From Sphaerimonospora thailandensis (lineage in GTDB: Bacteria; Actinomycetota; Actinomycetes; Streptosporangiales; Streptosporangiaceae): DNA of 64,000 nt. The notes below the pieces were generated by a model. That model did no database searches and had not been told where the DNA came from. It saw only the letters and a program-made list of their open reading frames with translations. The first letter of the stretch is position 1, and the number at the start of each line of letters is the position of its first letter. The DNA lies in the NCBI RefSeq assembly GCF_016863115.1, contig NZ_BOOG01000003.1:62001-126000 (forward strand). The letters are read 5' to 3'. Positions 1 to 9,775 of this stretch are shown one piece after another. Both the position numbers and the translations under genes were made by a program.

Positions 1-11
1 GAAACTTTCCT

Positions 12-1454
12 ATGAGTTTCCGGGACACCCCCTACCTGGAGCTACTGTTGCGAAAGATGCTTCTGGGGTCCCTGCTCGCGGGCGCCGCGTTACTTGCGCC
101 GCTCGCCCTCGGGACCGCCTCCGCCGCCACCTCGGCGACCGCCACCTACTCGACCGACTCCGACTGGGGCTCCGGCTTCCAGGGCAGGTACACGATCACG
201 GCCGGGTCCGCCGCGCTGCCGAGCTGGACCGTCGAGTTCGACGCGCCCGCCGGCATCACGATCAGCTCCGCCTGGGACGCCACGATGACCAGGAGCGGCA
301 GCCACTACACCTTCACCAAACCCTCCTGGGCCGGACCGCTGGCCGCCGGCGCCTCGACCGGCTTCGGCCTGATGGGCGCGCCCGGCGGGTTCAAGCCGCT
401 GAACTGCAAGCTCAACGGTGCGCCCTGCGGGGGCGGATCGAACCCCTCGCCGTCGCCGAGCCCCTCCCCCTCCGCGACCCCGACACGGTCTCCGAGCCCC
501 TCCCCCTCCCCCTCCGCGACCCCGACACGGTCGCCGAGCCCCTCCCCGTCCGCGACCCCGACGGCGCCGCCGCAGCCGGCCGGCGTGCCGGTCGCCCCGT
601 ACGTCGACATGGGCGCCTGGCCCACGCCGTCGCTGACGGAGATGGCGGCCGGCGGGAACGTCTCCAGCTTCACCATGGCCTTCGTCACCGGCGCCGCGTG
701 CAAGGCCTCCTGGTTCGGCGCCTACGACCCGCGTACCGGCTGGGCCAAGGACCAGGTGGACGCGATTCGCGCGGCCGGCGGCGACGTGAAGGTCTCGTTC
801 GGCGGCGCGTCCGGCGTGGAGCTGGCCCAGGGGTGCGGCAGCCTGTCCAGCCTGGTGGCCGAGTACCAGGCCGTCGTCACGGCGTACGACCTCAAGTACA
901 TCGACCTCGACATCGAAGGTGCGGCCGCGGCCGACAGGGTGTCGGTGGACCGCCGCTCGCAGGCGCTCGCCCAGTTGCAGAAGGCGAACCCGGGCCTGCG
1001 GGTGTCGCTCACGCTCCCGGTGCTGCCCGAGGGTCTCACCGCCGACGGCGTCTACATCGTGAAGTCCGCGCGCGACGCCGGCGTGGCCCTCGACATGGTC
1101 AACGTCATGGCGATGGACTACTACCGCAACGGTGACTACGGCGACTTCGCCGTACAGGCCGCCCAGTCCACCTTCAACCAGATCAAGTCGCTCTACCCCG
1201 GCTACAGCGACGCGCAGCTGTGGCGCATGGTCGGGGTCACCCCGATGATCGGCGCCAACGACGACCAGCGGATCTTCGACCAGGCCGACGCCCGGCAGCT
1301 GGTGGCCTTCGCGCAGGGCAAGCACCTGGGCATGCTCAGCTTCTGGGAGATGGTCCGGGATCGCAACGCCTGCACCGGCCCGCTGTTCAAGTGCACCAAC
1401 ATCCCGCAGCAGCCGTACGACTTCAGCAAGATCTTCGCGGGGTACCGCGGGTAG
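12..1454 (+). CDS. Secreted chitinase, CBM2 + GH18
   Basis: The protein is a 480-residue extracellular chitinase that should hydrolyse beta-1,4-linked N-acetylglucosamine. A signal peptide (hydrophobic core about residues 18-38) is followed by a cellulose/chitin-binding CBM2 module (about 40-138), a Ser/Pro/Thr linker built from SPSPSPSATPTR-like repeats (about 142-190) and a GH18 catalytic domain. The GH18 signature is seen as IDLDIE with D298, D300 and the catalytic acid E302. The first ATG at 12 gives a 15-residue n-region. An in-frame ATG at 57 (MLLGSLL) would give a more ordinary signal peptide and may be the true start. A strong hairpin follows the stop. GH18 identity is firm; exact substrate preference is inferred. 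Confidence 0.93.
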   Translation: MSFRDTPYLELLLRKMLLGSLLAGAALLAPLALGTASAATSATATYSTDSDWGSGFQGRYTITAGSAALPSWTVEFDAPAGITISSAWDATMTRSGSHYTFTKPSWAGPLAAGASTGFGLMGAPGGFKPLNCKLNGAPCGGGSNPSPSPSPSPSATPTRSPSPSPSPSATPTRSPSPSPSATPTAPPQPAGVPVAPYVDMGAWPTPSLTEMAAGGNVSSFTMAFVTGAACKASWFGAYDPRTGWAKDQVDAIRAAGGDVKVSFGGASGVELAQGCGSLSSLVAEYQAVVTAYDLKYIDLDIEGAAAADRVSVDRRSQALAQLQKANPGLRVSLTLPVLPEGLTADGVYIVKSARDAGVALDMVNVMAMDYYRNGDYGDFAVQAAQSTFNQIKSLYPGYSDAQLWRMVGVTPMIGANDDQRIFDQADARQLVAFAQGKHLGMLSFWEMVRDRNACTGPLFKCTNIPQQPYDFSKIFAGYRG

Positions 1455-1479
1455 GCCCGTTCCCAGTCCTCTCATCGAT

Positions 1480-1510
1480 CCGGCCGGGCGCCCTGCGGGT
1501 GTCCGGCCGG
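1480..1510 (+). terminator. Hairpin terminator after chitinase gene
   Basis: A 14-bp inverted repeat begins CCGGCCGGGCGCCC at 1480, has a 3-base loop (TGC), and returns at 1497-1510 with two G-U-compatible differences. It lies 26 bases after the chitinase stop and lacks a long T-tract, as is common for actinomycete terminators. Confidence 0.7.
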
Positions 1511-1904
1511 TCGTTGGAGTGCTTTGCCGGCTTCCACGCGCTGCGCTGCGTTCAGGCGGAGCCGTACGGCCTCGGATGGTGGCGGGTGTTCGCCCGCGTC
1601 AAGGGCGTCTTCTTTCCGCGATATCCGTTTCCTTCACAATGAGGTCCGGCACTCGGCTGCCGCGATGCGGCCATCGGTGTGTCTCATGGGTTTGGTTGCG
1701 TTTCGGCGAACTACGTGACTCACCGCCTTGACCATGTTTATGATTCCGGCGTCTGAAGGCATCGCTCCTTGCTCGCGAGATATCAGCCGCTTCTGCGCTT
1801 GTACCACCGACGGGTTGCGCAGCCGGCCCAACCTGTTACACGCGGCCTCTCAAAAGGCCGGCTTCACCGTTATCGATCCGGCCGCATGACATCTGGAGGA
1901 TGCA
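1511..1904. other. Non-coding spacer
   Basis: No convincing gene is seen in this stretch. Only short frames lacking actinomycete codon bias occur. It contains a small hairpin (GGCCT/AAGGCC at about 1844-1860), and its last part must hold the promoter of the downstream Trypco1 gene, but no clear -35/-10 pair was recognised. Confidence 0.5.
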
Positions 1905-2264
1905 GTGAGTGATCGTCTTGTGCACACGGTGGAAGTGCCGGTAGGCGACGGTAGTGACGAGATCGTCCGGGTCCAGATCCGCGAAGTGGACGAAACACTC
2001 GTTCGGGTGGGCAGAGGCGGCCGCACCATAGCGCGGGCCGAACAGTCGCTCGGGCGGATGCTGGAGACCGTCCGCCCCGTGGCGGAAAGCTTCGTCACGC
2101 GGTTTCAGGGGCTCGTCAACGCGCCGGACGAGATCGTGCTGGAGTTCGGAGTCTCGCTGTCGGCCGAAGCGGACGTCGTCATCGCGAGCACGGCGACCGC
2201 GGCCAACTTCTCGGTGAGCTTGACGTGGAAACGCGGCGAAAGGCCCGACACGACCGGCGAGTAA
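1905..2264 (+). CDS. Trypco1-type (CU044_2847-like) small protein
   Basis: This 119-residue protein starts at GTG 1905 behind GGAGGA. It resembles the family described as trypsin-co-occurring domain 1 (Trypco1), which in actinobacteria is encoded next to proteins with a trypsin-like protease plus a STAND NTPase, exactly as found here 48 bases downstream. Visible features are an N-terminal beta-rich segment (VHTVEVPVGDGSDEIVRVQI), an amphipathic helical middle (ARAEQSLGRMLETVRPVAE) and a C-terminal strand motif (DEIVLEFGVSLSAEADVVIA). Family knowledge and context suggest it is a partner or substrate of the neighbouring protease-NTPase. Its biochemical function is unknown. Family assignment is from memory and moderately sure. 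Confidence 0.72.
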   Translation: MSDRLVHTVEVPVGDGSDEIVRVQIREVDETLVRVGRGGRTIARAEQSLGRMLETVRPVAESFVTRFQGLVNAPDEIVLEFGVSLSAEADVVIASTATAANFSVSLTWKRGERPDTTGE

Positions 2265-2311
2265 CCAGCGGGGGGTTGATTCGGTTCGGCCTGAGGTGTG
2301 GAGGGGACCTG

Positions 2312-5300
2312 ATGTCGGAGACGGCACGGACCTGGTCAGGCAGCGCGGACGAAGCCATGGCCGCGGCGATCGTCCAGGTCAGAGGGCAGCACGGCGTGCT
2401 GGGGGGCGCGGGCTTTCTCGTCGCCCCGGATCTGGTGCTGACCTGCGCCCACGTGGTGTCGGACGCGCTGGAAACGCCCCGGCAGGAGCCCGTGGCCGAG
2501 GGGACACCGGTCATGGTGGAGTTTCCGCTGTGCGAGCCCCCGGCCGACGCCGACGGACGCCCACTGTGGTCGGCCCTGGTGGAGAACTGGGTGCCGATCA
2601 GGGCCGAGCGGACCGGCGACATCGCCGTCCTCCGGCTACCGGCGCCCGTCCCCGGCACCCGCCCGCTCCCCGTGGCCGACCCCGACAGCGTGCAGGGCGG
2701 TGAGGTGCGTGCGGTGGGATTCCCTCATGACGCGCCGGGCGGGATCTGGTTCGAGGGCAGGGTCAGCGGCGCGACAGGTGAGGGCTGGATGCAACTGTCG
2801 AGAGCCAACGGACAGGCCGCCCACGTAAAGCCCGGTTTCAGCGGCAGTCCCGTCTGGCACAACGCGCTGGGCGCGGCGGTCGGCCTGCTGGTGGCCGCGC
2901 AGCCGGCAGGCGACGCCCAGCAGGCCTACGCGCTGCGCACGAGGACCATCGTGCGGGAGATTCCCGGACTCGGCCCCGTCATCCGCCCGCCCTCTCCTTT
3001 CCGTGGCCTGAAGCCCTACGTGGAAGGCGACGCCGACCTCTTCTTCGGCCGGGAGGAGGACATCGGCAATGTCGTCACAGCGTTGTACGGGGCACGCACC
3101 GTGACGGTGTATGGTCCCTCGGGCTGTGGCAAGTCCTCGCTGGCCCTGGCCGGGGTGGTGCCTCGGATGCGGGCGGACGGATATGAGGTGCTGGCGTTCA
3201 ACGCCGGGGAGATCTCTTCTATGCGGTCCGCGCTGGCCACCGAGCTGTATGAGGCCATCCGGTCCGGGCGGTACGGGCCCGCACGAGCGGACAGCACCGA
3301 CCAGGTCGAGGACTGGCTTGCGGGTAAGGGGCTCGCGGACACGCTCCACCGCGTCCGGGGCACGGCGTCCGGCGACCTCCTCGTCGTCCTCGATCAGGCC
3401 GAAGCGCTCCTGAACCGCGCCCGAACCGAGGTCGACGAACTCGCCGACCTGCTGTTCCCGCGGCGCCGTCCGATCGGCGGAGTACGGATCCTGGTCACGT
3501 TGCGCTCCGACCTGATGGACGCGGTTTTGAAACATCCTCGGCTGGGGCCCGCGTTGCTCGGCGGAACGACGTTGCCGCTCGCCCCCATGTCCTCCGAGCA
3601 GCTGGAAGAGGTGATCACCAAACCCGTCGAGCGGCTTGCCGTGGCGTACGAACCTGGGCTGGCCCGGCGCATCCTGCGCGATGCGGGCGGTGAGCCGGGA
3701 ATCCTCCCGCTGCTGGGTTTCGTCCTCCAGCAGTTGTGGGAGCAGCAGGACGGCGGCTATCTGCGCAACGCCGCCTACGAGAAGATGCGGGGCGTGTCCG
3801 GCGCGCTGCGACTGCACGCCGAGGAGGTCTGGAAGAACCGGGTTCACGGCAAACCGGAGAAGGAGGAGGCAGCGCGGCGGCTGCTCACCAAACTGGTGCG
3901 GATGCTGCCCGGCAGCCAGATCACGCTGCGCCGCAGGGTCACCCGCGATGAGGTGGACGAGGCACAGTGGGAGCTCGCGGAAGCTTTCGCCCAGCGGCGG
4001 CTGCTGGTGCTGTACGGCGGAGCGGGCCAGCCGGAGAGCGCGGAGCTGGCCCATGAGGCGTTGATCACGACCTGGCCCGCGCTGCGGCACCAGGTGGAGG
4101 CGGACGGAAAATTCCTGGCCGGGCAGGCGGATCTGGTCCATGACCTGCGACGCTGGCGGCATGGCGAGCAGGCCGCGAGCCTGCTGCCGGACGGGGAACA
4201 ACTGCAGGCGATCGACCGATGGCTGGGCGGGCGTGAGGGCGAACTGGCCGAAGAGCACCGTGAGTTCCTGGCCCTGGCCCGACGGCGGAGCCGGATGCTG
4301 CGACGGCGCACCCGTGCGGTGCGGACCGCGCTGGCCATGGTGCTCGCGCTGGTCGTGGCCCTGGTCACCTTTCTCGTCAACCAGATGCTGGTCAGTGCGG
4401 AGCGGGCGGATGAGAACAAGTCGCGTGTGCTGGCGAGCAGCATAGAGGGAATGGTCAAGGAAGACCCGGGGCTGGCGGCTCTGGCGGCCATCGCCGCGTA
4501 CGAGGCCGCGCCGACGCAGGAGGCCCGGAACGCGCTGTTGCAGCGCTATGACCAGCTCAAGGACGCCGCCTGGATGCTGACGGGCTTCCAGGGGCCGATA
4601 CTGGACACCGCGATGAGCGCCGATGGCACGGTGATGCTGGCCTCCTCCACGGGCGGTCGCGCGACGCTGTTCGTCCGCCAGGCCAGCGGCAGCGTCCTGC
4701 GCAAGCATCTCGGCCTGGCCGGGAACGCGACCTTCCCGTTGGTCAGCAGGGACGGTCGGCGCATCGCCTACGTGGTGGACGGGACCGACTCGATGGTCTG
4801 GCACGAGGTGCACTACGCGGCGCACGACATCGTCGTGGGACCGGCGCATCGGCTACGCGGCGCCGCCCTCCAGGAGTACATCCTGGGAGGAAGGAGCGGC
4901 GACTACAGCATCGTCGCTTTCTCGCCGAGTGCCGACCGGATCGCCACGGTGACGTTCGATGGACGGCTGCGGGTGTGGGACCTGGCAACACAGCGGCTCC
5001 AGGAACTGCCGGGGCGTCTCCCCGGCCTGCTGCAGGTGTGGTTCGGCTCGGATGAGCACACGCTCGTGGCCACGCGGAAGTCCGGCGGACACTCTCTGGT
5101 GTCCCTCGACCTCCGCACCGGCGCCGTGCGGGAACTGGAAGATCGCCGCAGCGCGTCTACGGAAAGTTCAATGGAAGCCGAGGTATCGGCTGACGGGAGT
5201 GTCCTGGCCGTCTGCCGGAGACCCTCCGGTGCGGACAAAGGCACATACCGGGTCATCCGCGTGTCCGACGGGCGGGAGTTGGCACGCTACACACCCCCGG

Positions 5301-6619
5301 GCGGCTTTAGTTTGTGCCATCACCCCGCCATCGACCAGACAGGCGAACACGTCGCGATCAATGAGGGAAGCGGTCAGTGGGTGCTCCTTGACACCCGTCC
5401 GGGTACGCCCCCGCAACGGTTAAATGGTCCTGTCCTTACCGACAATGCCAAGGTCGGTCCCCTTCTCGGCACGCCGAGCGCTCCCGTAGTGGTTCACCGT
5501 GACCGAGCCAGCGTGACCGGCTGGCAGATGTTCCCCGACAACGGATTGGGGGTGTTCAACCCGCCGGTACTACTCAAGCGAGGTCATGCCATGCTGGCCC
5601 ACGTTGGAAAGAACGGTGGCAAAGTTGCTGACCGGCTGGCGGTCATGGAGACCGAAGGCCAGCAAAGAACGCTCGCCGAGGCTCGCATCGCCGCCGCACC
5701 CCCCGACCCATGGCTGCGACTGACCGTCAACCGTGCCGAGACACTGGTGGCTGATGTGGCCGACCACAACAAGTTCGCGGTCTACGAGCTTCCGCTTCTG
5801 CGCAAGGTGGCCGAGTTCACCACCCGTACGCCCCCGCTCGACAAGAACGGGCAACGAGAACGGGTGAGTTCCTTCTTCCTCACTGACGATGAACTGGTGA
5901 CGGTCTCCGGAGGCGTGATCGAACACTGGAATGCCCGCGACGGCCGTCGGCTGTCCGACCCACTCGACATTCACGATCTTTTCGCCGGCGGGGCCGACTC
6001 CGCGGAGTTCTATGTCCACCGGCATTACCAACCGGGATATGTGCAGATTCTGAACGAAGGCGATCACACCCTGTACGCCGTGCAGCTGGCAGCCCGCGCG
6101 GAGGATCCGGACCTGCGGGTCCGCCTGGGGGTCGATGCGCTCAACGTGATGGTCGAGCGTAGCGGCCGTTACGCCATGGTGCTGAACCGAGGAGGCGTGA
6201 TCGAGCTGTGGTCGGTAGAAGACCGTCGGCGAACGCGGAAGATACTGGGTTCCCTCGGGCCCCTGGAATCAAATAAATGGACGGTAGGGACCTTGGAAGA
6301 CGACGGCTCAGGGAACCCCGGATTCTTCATGGCCAGCGGGCACTCTGTGCGCTTCATGAGAGTGGCCGACTCCGATGACGTCGATGTGACCTCCTATGAC
6401 TTCTCCGGCGAGCAGAAATTCTGGGCATCGACTGACGATGGCAAGGTCCTGCTGAGGAGTGACGGCGATGTGCTCGCGACCTCAAAGCGTGCGGATCTGT
6501 TCCGGCTCGATCCCGGGCTGTGGAAATCACACCTGTGCGGCGTTCTCGGACGTGACCTCAGCAAGGACGAGCGCCGCGGCCTGCCACGGGGGCTGCCGGA
6601 CGTCATATGCCCACTCTGA
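2312..6619 (+). CDS. Trypsin-like protease / nSTAND ATPase / WD40-like membrane protein
   Basis: This 1435-residue multidomain protein starts at ATG 2312 behind GAGGGG. Residues about 15-215 form a trypsin-like serine protease with H47 (TCAHVV), D103 (TGDIAVL) and S177 (GFSGSP). Residues about 230-640 form a STAND-type ATPase with Walker A GPSGCGKSS (about 268-276) and Walker B LLVVLDQAEAL (about 356-366). A single transmembrane helix lies at about 672-695 and the remaining ~740 residues carry degenerate WD40-like beta-propeller repeats (for example IATVTFDGRLRVWDL). Such proteins are predicted sensors in bacterial conflict systems: ligand sensing by the propeller, NTP-driven oligomerisation and proteolysis of a partner. 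The upstream Trypco1 protein is the obvious partner. All three protease residues and both NTPase motifs are intact, so the protein looks functional. Confidence 0.85.
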   Translation: MSETARTWSGSADEAMAAAIVQVRGQHGVLGGAGFLVAPDLVLTCAHVVSDALETPRQEPVAEGTPVMVEFPLCEPPADADGRPLWSALVENWVPIRAERTGDIAVLRLPAPVPGTRPLPVADPDSVQGGEVRAVGFPHDAPGGIWFEGRVSGATGEGWMQLSRANGQAAHVKPGFSGSPVWHNALGAAVGLLVAAQPAGDAQQAYALRTRTIVREIPGLGPVIRPPSPFRGLKPYVEGDADLFFGREEDIGNVVTALYGARTVTVYGPSGCGKSSLALAGVVPRMRADGYEVLAFNAGEISSMRSALATELYEAIRSGRYGPARADSTDQVEDWLAGKGLADTLHRVRGTASGDLLVVLDQAEALLNRARTEVDELADLLFPRRRPIGGVRILVTLRSDLMDAVLKHPRLGPALLGGTTLPLAPMSSEQLEEVITKPVERLAVAYEPGLARRILRDAGGEPGILPLLGFVLQQLWEQQDGGYLRNAAYEKMRGVSGALRLHAEEVWKNRVHGKPEKEEAARRLLTKLVRMLPGSQITLRRRVTRDEVDEAQWELAEAFAQRRLLVLYGGAGQPESAELAHEALITTWPALRHQVEADGKFLAGQADLVHDLRRWRHGEQAASLLPDGEQLQAIDRWLGGREGELAEEHREFLALARRRSRMLRRRTRAVRTALAMVLALVVALVTFLVNQMLVSAERADENKSRVLASSIEGMVKEDPGLAALAAIAAYEAAPTQEARNALLQRYDQLKDAAWMLTGFQGPILDTAMSADGTVMLASSTGGRATLFVRQASGSVLRKHLGLAGNATFPLVSRDGRRIAYVVDGTDSMVWHEVHYAAHDIVVGPAHRLRGAALQEYILGGRSGDYSIVAFSPSADRIATVTFDGRLRVWDLATQRLQELPGRLPGLLQVWFGSDEHTLVATRKSGGHSLVSLDLRTGAVRELEDRRSASTESSMEAEVSADGSVLAVCRRPSGADKGTYRVIRVSDGRELARYTPPGGFSLCHHPAIDQTGEHVAINEGSGQWVLLDTRPGTPPQRLNGPVLTDNAKVGPLLGTPSAPVVVHRDRASVTGWQMFPDNGLGVFNPPVLLKRGHAMLAHVGKNGGKVADRLAVMETEGQQRTLAEARIAAAPPDPWLRLTVNRAETLVADVADHNKFAVYELPLLRKVAEFTTRTPPLDKNGQRERVSSFFLTDDELVTVSGGVIEHWNARDGRRLSDPLDIHDLFAGGADSAEFYVHRHYQPGYVQILNEGDHTLYAVQLAARAEDPDLRVRLGVDALNVMVERSGRYAMVLNRGGVIELWSVEDRRRTRKILGSLGPLESNKWTVGTLEDDGSGNPGFFMASGHSVRFMRVADSDDVDVTSYDFSGEQKFWASTDDGKVLLRSDGDVLATSKRADLFRLDPGLWKSHLCGVLGRDLSKDERRGLPRGLPDVICPL

Positions 6620-6632
6620 CGAACAACCTCAC

Positions 6633-7417
6633 CACCGCTCCGCCTACCTCCTCTACTCCGATCCTCGCGTCGGTCAGAGCCGGGGCGGCGTACTGTTCGT
6701 CGGCCCGCACCAGCCCTACCTGGCGTACGTCGCCGACGTCCTGCCCAGCTCCCGTCCCGGAGCTTCACCATCGTCGGGGACCGAGCCCAGGCCAGGCACG
6801 GGTTCACCGAGTCGTGGCGGGAACGGCTCGAACGGATCGGGCTCGACCGGATCGACCTGGCCTCCCTGAGCATCAACTACCGGACGCCGGAAGAGGTCAT
6901 GGCGGAGGCCGAGCCGGTCATCCGGGCCGTGCTCCCGGACGCGAACGTGCCGACCTCCATCCGCGGCGGCGGCGTCCCCGTCGTCCACGGGTCCACTTCG
7001 GATCTGGGCGCGATCCTCGACGCCTGGCTCGCCGAGCATGCCGAGGGGATCGCCTGCGTCATCGGCGATCCCACGTTGCAGGAGACGTCCCGCGTCCGGT
7101 CGCTGTCCCCGGAGCTGTCGAAGGGGCTCGAGTTCGACCTGGTCGTCCTCATCGATCCGGAGAAGTTCGGCAAGGGCGTCGAAGGAGCGGTCGACCGCTA
7201 TGTCGCGATGACCCGGGCGACCCAGCGACTCGTCATCCTCACGAGAGAGCCCGAGCAGGAGGGGGAGAGAACAAAGACGGGATCGTTCCGCTCCAAGAGC
7301 ACCCCCCAGCCCTCTCAAAGCAGAACAATCGCGTCTATTGAAGAAGACGCCCATGTTCCATGCGAGGTTCACGGCATTCGCACGAAATTTTGTGATCTAT
7401 GTCACGTTCCCCGCTGA
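6633..7417 (+). pseudogene. helD: Decayed helD-like UvrD/Rep helicase fragment
   Basis: Only the C-terminal third of a HelD-type (helicase IV family, RNA-polymerase-associated) protein remains. The first piece, in the frame starting at 6633, reads YLLYSDPRVGQSRGG and continues to about 6750. Reading then jumps to another frame at about 6767 (TIVGDRAQARHGFTESW) and continues through GLEFDLVVLIDPEKFG and DRYVAMTRATQRLVILT near 7250. Intact HelD proteins are about 700-750 residues, so the N-terminal ATPase half and a short internal segment are missing and there is a frameshift. The open frame runs on to 7417 in non-homologous sequence. It is unlikely to be functional. It begins about 14 bases after the STAND gene, so it was probably truncated when that module arrived. 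Confidence 0.75.
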
Positions 7418-7496
7418 TCTGGTGAGTTCTGCCGTTGTGACGGTCCGCAGGAACGGGAACGGAAGCGCCCCGAATTCGCTGGTCAACCAGGGCTCG

Positions 7497-9082
7497 TCAG
7501 CCACTGTTGGACGCCCGCAGCACCCTCGTCCCGCCTGCGATAAGAGCTGTGGCGAGGATCCACCCAGCGGCGATCAGGCCGTTCGCCAGCCACTGGGTCC
7601 AGCCGACCGGCTCCCACGCGCCCCGCTGCTCGAACACGCTCACCGGAACGAGCAGGTCGAGGGTGTAGGTGAACGCGTTGAAGAACCGCGTCTCATCCAG
7701 GTCGATCTGGCGCGGCCGCCACTGCGGCTGAGAGAACACCTCCGTGCCGGCCGCGAGGAGGATCGTCACCCACAGCCCGGCCAGCCAGGGTCGGTAGCCG
7801 TACCCGACGGCGACGTCGAGCAGCCGCCCCCACAGCCGTCCAGGAAGCCGGAGGGTCCGCCTGCGCGCCCGCTGCTTGGCGAGCAGCACCCTCCGTGCGT
7901 CGGGCTCGTGCCCGATCCGCCGGTAGTAGGTCGCCAACTGCTCGTAAGGCTGCGGCCGGTAGCCGTTCGGGTCGCGCCGCAGCAGGGCGAGCCGGGCCGC
8001 GAGGCTGCCGTGCTCACGCAGCGTCTCGAACGTCAAACCGTTGAGCTGCACGTGCTCCGGGTAGCGTTCGGGCCGGTCGAACAGAACGCCGAGCCGCGAG
8101 TAGCCCAGGTTCACCTCGCCCTCGACCGACTCGGGTAACAGGATGAGCTCGTCGACCTGCATATGGCTCAGGTGCAGCGCCCGGTCCCGCGCCTTCACGG
8201 TCGCGTCATGGAAGGAGAGGACGCCACCGATCCGCGCTCCGCGCAGCCGTACGGTGCCGACGGCGGTGAAGCCTTTGCTGAACTCCGCGGCGGATGCCTC
8301 CAGGTGGTCGGCGTACACCGCGTGCGCACCGCCCGTATTGATCGCCGCTCCCTGGAGGTAGAGGCCGCTGTTGAAGCGGGCCCCGATCAGCCGCAGCCCG
8401 CCGGTGCTGTGCAGCCGGCGCAGGAACGCGCCGCCGTCCACGGTGAGCCCGCCGGCCCACAGCCCGGCCGTCTCCCACGACCGTGACTCCCCCCAACTCT
8501 CCGGCTCATCCCACTTGGGAAGTTCGTCGCCCCGTCGGGAGGCTCGCCCTCGCCGCCGGTCCCACTCCGAAACCTGCGCGGGCGTGCCGAGCCGTGCTCC
8601 GGAGAGCCGGAGCTGTCCCGTGATGTGGGCGTTCTCCAGGCGCAGGCCCGCCCCCGTATGGTGGATCCGTCCAGATCGAGCAGGCCGTCAATGGTGGCGC
8701 GGCCCGCACGGAACCGATGGATGTCGCAGCTGCGGAGGCGCACACCCCTGGTCCGCGCGTCGTTGAGCGTGATGCCCTCGACATGGCATTCGAACAGGTG
8801 GATCTTCGCGTCGATGGCGGCGTCGGACAGGTTCAGGTCTCCGATGATCCGGGCTCCGGCGAGCCGGATTCCGGGCACCTGACCGGGCTCGTTCTCCCGT
8901 ACGTCCAGGAGCAGCGCGGCGATCACTTTGGCGCGGACCGATCTCGTGCGATCCTGAGGGCCGCCCGAGGCGGGGGCGTGGTCCCGACCTTCGCGGAAGT
9001 CGACCCAGGCACCCGTGGGGTAGGCCTCCCACAGCCTCCGCTCCGCCTTGGTCAACCAAAGGAAAGGCCGTGATCTCCCCAC
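7497..9082 (-). pseudogene. Pentapeptide-like repeat membrane protein, one frameshift
   Basis: The gene reads leftwards from GTG 9082 (VGRSRPFLWLTKAERRLWEAY) as a soluble domain with right-handed beta-helix/pentapeptide-like repeats (IRLAGARIIGDLNLSDAAI), then a linker and C-terminal transmembrane segments (PWLAGLWVTILLAAG and GLIAAGWILATALIAGG). The reading frame breaks in a G-run on the coding strand at 8651-8655: one extra G would restore a continuous protein of about 530 residues (GLRLENAHITGQLRLSGARL continues directly). Similar actinomycete proteins are often labelled membrane-associated oxidoreductase, with little support; no catalytic motif is seen. Whether the frameshift is real or a homopolymer base-call error cannot be decided from this sequence. 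Confidence 0.7.
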
Positions 9083-9229
9083 GCGCTGACCATACCGCCC
9101 AAATGGGTCTCCGGTGCGGAGTCTTGGCGGAAGCCTCTGCCCTGCTCGGATCAGTGGAGGACTCGGCAGAAGATGCGCGTGACGAGGGCGGCGGATCGTA
9201 CACAAGGTCAACTCACTCAGAGCAACAGA

Positions 9230-9542
9230 TCCCCGCTTTCGCCGCAGGACCGGACGCGGCCGTCACGACGGCCGGTGCCATTCAGCAGCCGCAACGGATC
9301 AACGTTCAGGGCCGCGGCGATGGAATCGAGCACGTTTTCGCTCGGCTTGCGGACCTCTCGGTCCAACTTCCGGACTCTGACGCTGATCCCGCCTTATCCA
9401 GCATCTTGGCCGGTGGGCCGTTCGGGCTCGTCTGTGAACAGGTCGGCGATGGAGGTGGCGGTGACGGCGCGCCGTGCTCCTCACCGGTGAAGCGCAGCGT
9501 CCCCGCGGTCGGGTTCTTGCTGTCGCGCAGCGCGAAGGCGTC
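9230..9542 (-). pseudogene. Remnants of DUF397 and XRE-type genes
   Basis: On the minus strand, 9542-9477 encodes FALRDSKNPTAGTLRFTGEE, which resembles the C-terminal half of DUF397 proteins. At 9390-9230, in another frame, GISVRVRKLDREVRKPSENV and ALNVDPLRLLNG resemble the second half of an XRE helix-turn-helix. XRE/DUF397 pairs are very common in this group of bacteria. Here neither piece has a complete domain or an uninterrupted frame, so both look like debris. A 20-bp tandem repeat sits just beside them. Confidence 0.35.
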
Positions 9543-9566
9543 GGCCGCGCCCGGAATCGGGGCGAG

Positions 9567-9606
9567 CCGCCCCCACAGTCCAGCAGCCGCCCCCACAGTC
9601 CAGCAG
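9567..9606. repeat. 20-bp tandem repeat, two copies
   Basis: The unit CCGCCCCCACAGTCCAGCAG occurs at 9567-9586 and 9587-9606, followed by a partial third copy. It lies in the non-coding, decayed part of the region and has no spacer structure, so it is a simple tandem duplication. Confidence 0.85.
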
Positions 9607-9775
9607 CCGGCCCCCTGACCAGCCCGACTCTGGCAACCCCGACCACAAAAGAGACATTAACTCTCGGATAATCGTCTTAGCGAGCGAGTCATATGACGTC
9701 AGTGAGCCGAGAAGCGCGTTTCGCCTGCCATTATTGCCATTATTCGGCGCAACGAACCCGTGAGAGGCTGTTGAC

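Noticed and set aside
90-1475. Long uninterrupted frame on the strand opposite the chitinase gene
   Set aside because: It is a by-product of high GC content: the product is Arg/Gly-rich with no domain, while the plus strand carries a complete CBM2-GH18 protein.
2636-4849. Very long minus-strand frame across the STAND gene
   Set aside because: No recognisable protein signal; the plus-strand frame has intact protease and ATPase motifs.
9567-9606. Short repeat array considered as CRISPR
   Set aside because: The two copies abut with no spacer, there is no cas gene, and the unit is an ordinary tandem duplication.
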